A stretch of 64,000 nucleotides of DNA from Pectinophora gossypiella. Its lineage: Eukaryota; Arthropoda; Insecta; Lepidoptera; Gelechiidae. Below the pieces are notes generated by a model, which did no database searches, had not been told where the DNA came from, and saw only the letters and a list, made by a program, of their open reading frames with translations. The translations under genes and the position numbers were made by a program. The stretch lies in NCBI RefSeq assembly GCF_024362695.1, contig NC_065408.1, positions 10,416,001 to 10,480,000 of the forward strand, read 5' to 3'. Positions 56,513-64,000 of this stretch are shown in pieces (position 1 is the stretch's first letter; each line of letters begins with the position of its first letter).

Positions 56513-56640
56513 TACAGTCATGAGCAATATAATGTACCCACTTTAGGACTCTGTCGCACTAACAAATTTGACATTTAGTGAGACTTACAGTTCAATTTGT
56601 CAAAAAAGTTGATGGTACCATATTAATGCTCGTGACCGTA
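56513..56640. mobile_element. MITE, TACAGTCATGAGC-type ends (128 bp)
   Basis: Left TACAGTCATGAGCAATATAA and right AATATTA-like TAATGCTCGTGACCGTA are inverted with a few mismatches. The interior has AGGACTCTGTCGCACTAAC, TTTGACATTTAGTGAGAC and CAATTTGTCAAAAAAG. Non-coding. Confidence 0.75.
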
Positions 56641-56707
56641 CCTACTGACTAAATGAAAACAATATGATCAAAACTTAAAAAAGGCTTGATCAAAAGTGCT
56701 CTAAACG

Positions 56708-56845
56708 AGCGAGCATGCATGTTTGATGAATATGGAAGAAGCGAAAGTTGTGTGCGAGAATCATAGTAAGTGGAATTCCGTGGTTTCTGCCTACCCCAGT
56801 GGGAGATAAATAAATTGGCATGGTCTTATACATGTACGAATGTAA
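56708..56845 (+). pseudogene. LINE ORF2 3'-end relic
   Basis: TGTTTGATGAATATGGAAG, AGTAAGTGGAATTCCGTGG, TTTCTGCCTACCCCAGTGG and GAGATAAATAAATTGGC. Same order as 45005-45095. Decayed. Confidence 0.65.
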
Positions 56846-57229
56846 AAACGTCCAGAAAAACTGATTATTGACATAAATTGTCCTGAAAACTCGTTGGGCG
56901 ATACCGCGGTTGAATGTGCTCGATTGGGGAAAGGTCAATAAGAAGTTTATTTATATCCGCTGAATAGATTACTGTTTCTCGGAAAATACTTTTAAATTTA
57001 AAGTTGTGGCCAAGTAAACATCCTCTTATAAACAATTTCCTAGAAGATTTTATGTTGTGTTTTATATAAAAAGTTTTCAATACGGATCGAATGTTAATCT
57101 GGTTTCTATGTATCATAAAATACATATTTATGATTAAGGTTACGTGAAGAATATCCAAATAGGTAAAGAGGGTCGGCTAAGCTGAGACTGTCCGGACAGT
57201 CTCATATTATGTCAAACTTATTTCCAAGG
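56846..57229. other. AT-rich DNA
   Basis: Nothing recognised. Confidence 0.45.
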
Positions 57230-57399
57230 TTGTCATAATAGTGGAATTTTTTGGTGTAAAATTTATGAGTTTTTTAATTTTTTTATATTATTTTCAATTC
57301 TATACTTTTCCGACGAAAAATTCCACTTGATGTCAACTCAAAATCATGGTCAGAATAATCCATCAAAGTTTTCGTTACGATGTCACTAACACCCTGTAT
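57230..57399. mobile_element. Palindromic MITE family 1, left end missing
   Basis: Starts in the arm (GTGGAATTTTTTGGTGT). The right half is complete: AAAAATTCCACTTGATGTC, AATCATGGTCAGAATAATCC and CGTTACGATGTCACTAACACC. Confidence 0.85.
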
Positions 57400-57824
57400 A
57401 TAGGTAAAGATACGAAGAAACTAAACACCACAAGTACATTAATATTACTTATTCTCTGTATAAGCAACCCACTGAGTTTTCATGAATCTCTGATTTTGTA
57501 AGCTAATATAGTTTTTGCACAGAAAAGAACTTAATCAAATGCAGCTTCCTTTAAAAGCCTCCATTTGAATACACCTCCATTATATCTCGTTGGATTAACT
57601 CTGCACTTAATCTTCTTTACGCAAATTTAATTAAATTGCACTTTGCTATGTAAAAAATATTTGGAATTAAGCCAAGGATTTCTATAGAAATATATTGAGA
57701 GCTGGCTTTTAAAAATAGCCTGAACCTTATACAACAGGTTTTAGTTGGCTTCTAAAACTTCAAAACGAAAGAATAACATGTTAATCATTGCACGTAACAA
57801 ATGAAGTACCACTTTCACATTATA
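57400..57824. other. AT-rich DNA
   Basis: Nothing recognised. Confidence 0.45.
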
Positions 57825-57985
57825 CAGAGTGTTAGTGACATCATAACGAAAACTTTGAGGGATGATTCAGACCATGATTCTGAGTTAATATCAAGTCGAA
57901 TTTTCCTTCTCGAACTTGATATTAACTCAGAATCATGGTCTGAACCACCCCACTCAGTATTCGTTACGATGTCACTAACACCCTG
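57825..57985. mobile_element. Palindromic MITE family 1, short-centre form
   Basis: Ends CAGAGTGTTAGTGACATC and GATGTCACTAACACCCTG, with TA on both sides. The arms meet almost directly (TCAAGTCGAATTTTCC, then GAACTTGATATTAACTCAG), giving a near-perfect 161-bp palindrome. Confidence 0.92.
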
Positions 57986-58616
57986 TATGTAAGTATGAAA
58001 CGTTATAATCATGTTTAGTAAATACTTATCTAAAATAAAACTCAAAAAAAAATCCGTTATTTACCTTATGGTAATAATAACAAATGTGCTCTATAACAAC
58101 ACGGACCTCCTTCGTTATTATTACATTCCATACTCTTGATAGAAAAACTCAATATATTTTCTCATTCGTTTCTTAAATTTTTATTATTAAGTACTTACAT
58201 CACATTTTATATACCGACTTACAATATGTTTAGTTCCCTACCTCTACCTTCCTTTCTGCGGATATAACCTGCCTATATCTGATCTCGTTCCAGGCAGGAA
58301 TTTGCACATTTTGCACCACTTCCACACAGTTCTCGTAAATTGAAAAGATGGTTGATGAAAACATAGTCAACGCGCCGTGTATTTTTGAATAATGCACTGG
58401 CGTGTATAGCTAGCTGTCTGTACCGACATGACAAGTGGACGTTGATTGAGGGTTGCGATGCCTGTACCTGAATACAACGGGCACCTATGTAGAAAAATGC
58501 GAGAGGTCTACGGACTTAGATACGTTCTAACGTATCCGTACCGTAACGTAATAGTGACCACAAGTGTTTTTGCACTTGAATACGTGTAGCAAAACATTCG
58601 TATTTCGAACCGTTTT
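57986..58616. other. AT-rich DNA
   Basis: Nothing recognised. Confidence 0.45.
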
Positions 58617-58627
58617 GAAGCATAAGG

Positions 58628-58751
58628 TCAAAAGAGCGAAATGTCAAGTGGTAGCAAATTGTCAAAAGAGCAGAATGTCAAAAGCGCATATTGTCAAAAG
58701 CGCACAATGTCAAAGGCGCAGAATGACAAAAGCGCATAATGTCAAAAATTC
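58628..58751 (+). repeat. 16-bp tandem repeats, left arm (7 units)
   Basis: Units begin at 58628, 58644 (18 bp), 58662, 58678, 58694, 58710 and 58726. The consensus is TCAAAAGCGCANAATG. The mirror set is at 59334-59447. Confidence 0.95.
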
Positions 58752-58904
58752 TACTTAAACGGATTAACTGCTTAGATATCGATTTTAACTTTTTTTGGTC
58801 AGTCTGACTGAGTCATGGCGGGGGAAAAAAATAAAACATGCATATTTTTTGGAATAATATTTATTTTTGTAATCAAAGTAGTGAAGTTGTTGATGATGAT
58901 TATA

Positions 58905-59190
58905 GGTAGTTATTGTTGATTTTTAAAAATAATGATAATAATGATATACTTGGACAATTGACACAGAGCCATCTAGCCCCAAACTAAGCTCGAAGCTTGT
59001 ATTATGGGTACTAGGTAACTGATATACTACTTAAATACTTTTTTTGTAAATAAATACATATTATACATAATATAAACGACCAGACACGAGGCGAATTTTA
59101 GTTTTGCTAACATTCGCCCCGGGCGGGATTCGAACCCGCAACCCCCGATTGACGGACCGGTGTTGTTACCATTGCGCCACAGGGGTCGTT
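58905..59190 (-). mobile_element. SINE-E in the foldback spacer
   Basis: On the minus strand: GACCCCTGTGGCGCAATGG (A box), GCGGGTTCGAATCCCGCC (strong B box with a perfect T-arm), CGGGGCG. It continues with ACTAAAATTCGCCTCGTG, GTACCCATAATACAAGC, GCTTAGTTTGGGGCTAG and an ATTATTATCATTATT tail. The 5' acceptor strand does not pair well with the 3' strand, so it is a tRNA-derived SINE head rather than a tRNA gene. Confidence 0.75.
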
Positions 59191-59333
59191 TGATTGATTT
59201 GATTACAAAAATAAATATTATTCCAAAAAATATGCATGTTTTATTTTTTTCCCCCGCCATGACTCAGTCAGACTGACCAAAAAAAGTTAAAATCGATATC
59301 TAAGCAGTTAATCCGTTTAAGTAGAATTTTTGA

Positions 59334-59447
59334 CATTATGCGCTTTTGTCATTCTGCGCCTTTGACATTGTGCGCTTTTGACAATATGCGCTTTTGACAT
59401 TCTGCTCTTTTGACAATTTGCTACCACTTGACATTTCGCTCTTTTGA
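59334..59447 (-). repeat. 16-bp tandem repeats, right arm (7 units)
   Basis: Exact mirror of the left-arm set (CATTNTGCGCTTTTGA in plus orientation). Confidence 0.95.
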
Positions 59448-59458
59448 CCTTATGCTTC

Positions 59459-61513
59459 GAAAGGGCTACACCATCTGTAGACAATGCTACGCAGCTACGT
59501 AGCTTAATTGCCAATAGTAATCTAAGATTTATTGGTACGTAATTCATTAAGTTCGTACGCATATTCAAATTAATCAAACCTGTCTATGTGAATTGTTAGG
59601 TATATGTGTAATCTGTGGCCGAATCCAGTCACACATAGTTCCGTGGTGGGAAACGGTACAAACAGAGTTCAAACCACGTCAGACTGTGTATTCTACACGC
59701 CGCATGCGATCTCGACTCATTACCATATACTCAAGTATACTGCTTATCGCCGCATTCCAAAACGGATCCTGAATATTATGCCACTCCAAACAAATCAATA
59801 CCGTAATATAATTCAAATTAAACACAGTTACCAGCATGAGACCGGCTTAAGATTAATATTTAATATTTAGTGTACTCGAGGTCGTAAATCCGTAATTTTC
59901 AAGCGACCCAGAATTTAATTTCGATAAAGCCTTCCTCTGAGAGCAAGCTACGTGGTTTATTTTATACGCTGATATTTATTCTGAATAATATTAAGTTCAT
60001 AATATATATTCACTCCTTTTTATATGGAGGCCAATAAACTTTGTTATTCTCATTTCTATTGAAGAATAATTTTAAAAGATAAACGTTTCTTTCGTTTGAT
60101 AACAAATTCTCCCGCTTTTGATGTGCACAATCATTACTAAAATATAAAACTCGCCCGCGTATAACTTTTGGTATTCTCGCAAGAGGGTAACAAGAAATTT
60201 TGTTTTATACGCCAATGACATTTGAGACGTAATTTGATTTGAACTTATTTCGAATAAACTTTTACTTCTTGGAAAATATATACGCGAAGTTTTGACAGCT
60301 AATTGAATTTATTAATGTTGCATGGAGCGTATGTTGTATGAGTCAGCTTAAAAAATGTTCCTAGTAGGAAAACCAAAAATAGTGAGCAAATAGAAATCGA
60401 TTCGATAGATTTTGTTTTGTAAAGAGTTTGGTAGGCAGAGATAGATAGATACATAATTATTTACATAAAACATTTATTATTACCGTCTACCGTCACGGGG
60501 CGGCAGTTTCCGATCCCAAGATTCCCAAGATGCTGTTTCATCGCAGGGCTGACAGCCGCACCAATGCACACATATGCGCGCACACACACACACACACACA
60601 TATCAGCAAAATTTTAGTTTATACTCTATTACTTTATTTTTATTTTATTTTTTTTTCTTTTATTGGGTGCTTGAGCGATAGGCTAATGGCCTGTCACCAA
60701 GTGGTCCGTCCGTAAATTGAGGAGCAGTTGTTATATTCGATTATAAGTGTCTCAGTGAGAATGTTAAGGATGTAGGCTTCATACTCTAAACATTACAACG
60801 CAAATAATTGTATCTAGCTTTTAAGTCTATATCTGTTTGTTCTCCAAATAAATAAATAAATTTAGGATAAAATCTCTTGAATTTTTGGTTTGACTCGGTT
60901 CATAAAAAATGATGCTTTACTTTTTATCTAAATAAAATTAGACTAATAAATAGTAGTTAAAATTGTATTTTTTCAAATCCACGTCCTTAAATGTCGCACT
61001 TACTTACCACGACCGTAAACGCATCTTGAGTTGAGGATTGTGAAAGTGCAGTTGACCACTTAGTCTTGAGGTGGCGGCCAGAATAAGCCTTCACTCACCT
61101 CCAGCCGACGTGTCTCCAGTCCCCAGGATCCCACCGCTACTTGTTTAATTAACAGTCCTGTTGAATTTTTAACTACATCTCTATATGCATTCCATTTTAG
61201 AGCAACTGTAAGTAATTATGTCCGCAGCGTTGTTGGGCGTTTGCCTTTTCATTAAATGACGGTAAATATTTGCTTTTAGCGAATGAAACGCCAGTGTGTT
61301 TTCCGCCTGTTGGGTAAGTGGTGCTGACAAAAACATTTCTATCAATAAATTACGGCTCTCTCCCGGTCTAACCAAACAAATGAAACACTGACAATTGGAT
61401 TATAACGCTGTCAGGAACTACCGTTATTCATGCAGTCCAGTGTTCGTCGCATGGTTGATTTCATAATCCAGTCTCCGATGTTTTATCCTTTAGGTATTTC
61501 TACAATAATCTTC
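59459..61513. other. AT-rich DNA
   Basis: A (CA)n run lies at about 60580-60600. Frames at 59604-59870, 60530-60715 and 61181-61375 have no recognisable domain. Confidence 0.45.
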
Positions 61514-61831
61514 GTCTTCTATCGTGTGGGTTGTGAGGTGGAGTACCAATCTCATTACCCTGGTGTCAGGGTTACTATTGAGTCGCCAAAGGCCCCTGAC
61601 ATGGCTCATGTAACGACTACTTACTTACATCAGTAAGTAGTAACCGGGACCAACGGCTTAACGTGCCTTCCGAAGCACGGATTATCTTACTTTCGGACAA
61701 TCAGGTGATCAGCCTGTAATGTCCTAACCGAACTAGGGACTACAAAGTAATTTTTGTGATATGTCCCCACCGGGACTCGAACCCTCCAGATCGTGAGCCC
61801 GACGCTCAACCACTGGACCACGGAGGTCGTC
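61514..61831 (-). mobile_element. SINE-B, full length (best copy)
   Basis: On the minus strand: head CCGTGGTCCAGTGGTTGAGC; B-box region GGGTTCGAGTCCCGG; core ACATTACAGGCTGATCACC, TGATTGTCCGAAAGTAAG, CCGTGCTTCGGAAGGCACG and TTAAGCCGTTGGTCCCGG; 3' tail ACATGAGCCATGTCAGGGG, CTCAATAGTAACCCTGACACC, ACTCCACCTCACAACCC and ACACGATAGAAGACG. Used as reference for family B. Confidence 0.93.
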
Positions 61832-62062
61832 TCTATAATAATAATAATATAACAATTATTATAAATAAGTATCGACTCGCAAAGAAGAAGTAATAATAAT
61901 TATTGAAATAAGTTTATGCATTATGCGTTGAAACCCTGTCTCCGAAACTAAGCGAATTTTTGTCTTGGGAGACAGTGCCTTCCCAATCTTTGTACTTATG
62001 AACTAATTAAACAGCGGTAACATAAAATTGGGTGTGTTGTGTGAAAGCGTGTGTGTGTATGT
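61832..62062. repeat. ATT-rich sequence and LINE-UTR-like hairpin
   Basis: ATAATAATAATA runs occur at 61835-61915. GTCTCCGAAACTAAGCG pairs with GTCTTGGGAGAC at 61936-61975, matching the hairpin layout of the LINE 3'-UTR at 7528-7563. Likely a minus-strand LINE 3' end related to that one. Confidence 0.45.
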
Positions 62063-62498
62063 GGGTCGTTCTTCTTTTTTATCGACAATAAAAAGACATT
62101 TTCTCGATTTATCGGATTTAACATCTTTAAAATTATAACGGCAATAAATATTTTAAAACATCATATAAAGATGTGTCTGTAGAGGACTATTTCGTGGTTC
62201 TCTTTATCTTGGTAACATACTTTTCTTTGCAGGCGCATTCCAAAAAATATTGTGACAGAGTGGCCCTTTTCATCGGAGACAGCATTTCAATTTACCACTC
62301 TATCACATAATTTTGTGAAAAACGATCAAGCTACGTTAATAACTAATTGAGGAACCGATTAGTATTTTGCTTGTATTTTGAGTATAATAAGATAACTATA
62401 TTTGTGGACAATCAAAACATGAAATAAAATTCTAAAACATAACTTATCAGAAGCAGAACGAAGGACAGATCATTGTCGATAAAAAAGAAGAACAACCC
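62063..62498. repeat. Inverted repeat pair, 27-bp arms, 382-bp spacer
   Basis: GGGTCGTTCTTCTTTTTTAT with CGACAAT (62063-62089) is the inverse of ATTGTCGATAAAAAAGAAGA with ACAACCC (62472-62498), with one mismatch. GT-rich runs flank both sides. It may be a diverged DNA-transposon end pair. The spacer has no coding sequence. Confidence 0.6.
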
Positions 62499-63022
62499 AT
62501 GTGTAGTGTGTGTGCATGTGAAGGTGCGTGTGTGAGTATAGGTACTTATGTCGGTAGTTGCACCAATTTCTATAAATAAATGGTAGAACTCATTTTAGCT
62601 GTCTCAGATAAACCTGATCCCAAACGGTCAAAAATAACGTTTGGCGACTCGGCAGCGATTATTGAACAGCCTTGGAAAAAATGTCGTACTTAATGGAAAT
62701 GCGTGTCAAGAGGCGAATCATTTGTATCTAAGAAGCCCTCGAGTCTTGAACAGTTAAATCGATAGAAATATTCGTTAAATACGTCATGAATTTCTAAAGA
62801 GACCGTTCGCCCGTGTAATTTATTTTTCCTACAAAACGGTCTTCATTTAAAAGTTAAATTATGAGTACTTAATTTAATTCTTATGATTACTTATTGCGAC
62901 AATAAAGCTTCACGGTAAGTATTTTAAGGAAAAGCAAAGCCATTGCTAATTAATTAATTTGTATTTATTTGATTTGTACTGTCGATGAGGATATGAATAA
63001 ATAAATACAGTTTCCTATATAG
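62499..63022. other. AT-rich DNA
   Basis: Nothing recognised. Confidence 0.45.
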
Positions 63023-63042
63023 AGAGTGTTAGTGACATCGTG
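63023..63042 (+). mobile_element. Solo end of palindromic MITE family 1
   Basis: AGAGTGTTAGTGACATCGTG matches the left end of family 1. The rest of the element is missing. Confidence 0.6.
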
Positions 63043-63332
63043 AAGGCTGGAAGTGAGAAAATTGTATTTGTGTACCTTTCAACGGTGATGTAGTAAGTTG
63101 TAGCGGGCAACGAACTTAACTGACACGTACTACATATACCTACATGATGCTTCTGTCCCACTGTTAGCGATATCTAATAAATAGAGACTCAATAGAATAG
63201 AATAGAGAGTAATCAGTCGACTGGCTGATTAGTCGGCCAAAACTATACTCGGCACATCTCTAGTAATTAGATTATTTTGAAGAAAAATACTGTTTTGAAG
63301 TTGGAAATGTACAATAAAAATGATTATCAAAG

Positions 63333-63484
63333 ATTTTTGACTAATGTTCGTACAATGTGCGTGTGTAAAACGATTGATGAATGTGGAGGAAGCAAGAGAA
63401 ATGTGTCAGGATCGAAGCAAAAGAAATGCCATAGAATTTTTGCTTACTTGGGTCGGAAATAGGCGTGAGTTTATGTATGTATGT
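63333..63484 (+). pseudogene. LINE ORF2 3'-end relic
   Basis: CGATTGATGAATGTGGAGG, AGCAAGAGAAATGTGTCAGG, ATCGAAGCAAAAGAAATGCC and GAAATAGGCGTGAGTTTATG. Same order as the 45000-45110 reference, with coding changes. Confidence 0.7.
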
Positions 63485-64000
63485 TCGTAATGTACTTTCT
63501 TATTCTTTCGTGTTGATTATTGTGATTTTTGTAAATATTATTTCAATGAATGTTCACTAAGTTCTTATTTCAAGTATTTTCTTCATTTTTGTGGCTCGAC
63601 CGTGTGGTGGCGCTTCCATGTTTTTTTTTTGTGAAATAGTCAGGTATGGCTCTAAAGGCGTATTGTACCATTCGCATTGAGCATACTATGTTACGTTAAA
63701 ATCAGTGTTGATGATCGCTACGAGCACCTTAATTCCTGTACTTTCAGAACCGACGCTCGCTGTGTAACACATTATATTACGCCTCGTAACACTAGTCAGT
63801 AACCACCTTAACAAGTATGGGTATTACTGATCTTTTTCAACATTGTGCTCATTATCTGTGGTGGGTATTATTTCCTGTCATGCGGATAAGTGACGAACTT
63901 CAAAAGCTGACTACACATACATTAGGTTAATGTACTTTTAATTGAGGCGTATCCTATCCCCACATCATACCATCGTACTGTATCTACAGCGTAATGGAGA
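63485..64000. other. Intergenic DNA to window end
   Basis: Nothing recognised. Confidence 0.45.

Larger units (their letters stand above)
58617..59458. mobile_element. 842-bp foldback element, identical 261-bp arms
   Basis: Arms 58617-58877 and 59198-59458 read as exact reverse complements by eye. The outer part of each arm is a run of 16-bp repeats. The inner part has GATATCGATTTTAACTTTTTT, GGTCAGTCTGACTGAGTCATGG and AACATGCATATTTTTTGG. The 320-bp spacer holds a SINE. The structure resembles foldback (FB-type) elements, whose arms also carry short tandem repeats. No protein is encoded and no clear TSD was found. Confidence 0.92.

Noticed and set aside
58564..58758. Open frame with repeated Lys/Ala/Gln-rich peptide (and its mirror at 59317-59577)
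   Set aside because: It is the translation of the 16-bp tandem repeats and exists twice only because the arms are inverted copies. 16 is not a multiple of 3, so the peptide does not repeat as a real domain would.
59119..59190. Genuine tRNA gene
   Set aside because: The T-arm is good, but the acceptor stem has several mismatches and the anticodon loop is not the right size. It continues into a SINE body.

Overview
The window looks like nuclear DNA from a lepidopteran, most likely a moth. It is AT-rich and full of short TAGGTA/CCTAC-type runs. It also carries several tRNA-derived SINE families, LINE 3' tails ending in CGTGAGTTTATGTATG-type sequence, and palindromic MITEs of the kind common in moth genomes. 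The assignment rests on repeat content alone. No host protein-coding gene, rRNA or stand-alone tRNA gene could be supported. The longest open frames are under 150 codons and either lie in repeats or resemble no family I recognise. The region is best read as intergenic or intronic DNA acting as a repeat sink.

Layout. 1-9 kb: two hairpins (1196-1403), a 3' LINE fragment, SINE-B and SINE-C copies, and a SINE-A copy inserted with an 11-bp target-site duplication into a minus-strand LINE 3' tail (7048-7570). 9-22 kb: two side-by-side copies of a palindromic MITE (9541-10026), a CpG-rich block (12549-12760), a 162-bp tandem duplication that includes a MITE end (14102-14446), more SINEs, and three copies of a second palindromic MITE (8421, 17131, 21634). 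22-34 kb: repeat-poor, AT-rich DNA with two small MITE-like elements (23278, 26994) and LINE relics. 34-46 kb: an RTE-like LINE terminus (34816-34917), a 2.1-kb element containing an array with an exact 134-bp period (37795-39193), a chimeric tRNA/5S SINE (41345-41633) and a frameshifted LINE ORF2 end (44796-45088). 46-50 kb: a 1442-bp foldback element with ~495-bp arms and a perfect 8-bp TSD (46873-48314). 50-64 kb: LINE ends, further MITEs, and an 842-bp foldback with identical 261-bp arms, each bearing a run of 16-bp repeats, around a central SINE (58617-59458).

How the parts relate. The SINEs look modular. SINE-A and SINE-B share a central domain, SINE-D shares its last ~35 bp, and SINE-A and SINE-D share a 3' tail with the RTE-like LINE end in this same window, which suggests borrowed LINE machinery. 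Four copies of a 61-68 bp poly(A)-tailed unit share the same 5' end, and three have target-site duplications, so this may be an extremely small retroposon. The best candidates for something undescribed are that mini-retroposon, the two foldback elements and the 134-bp hairpin array.

Limits: family names are mine unless a superfamily is stated. Boundaries were read by eye and may be off by several bases. No database comparison was possible.
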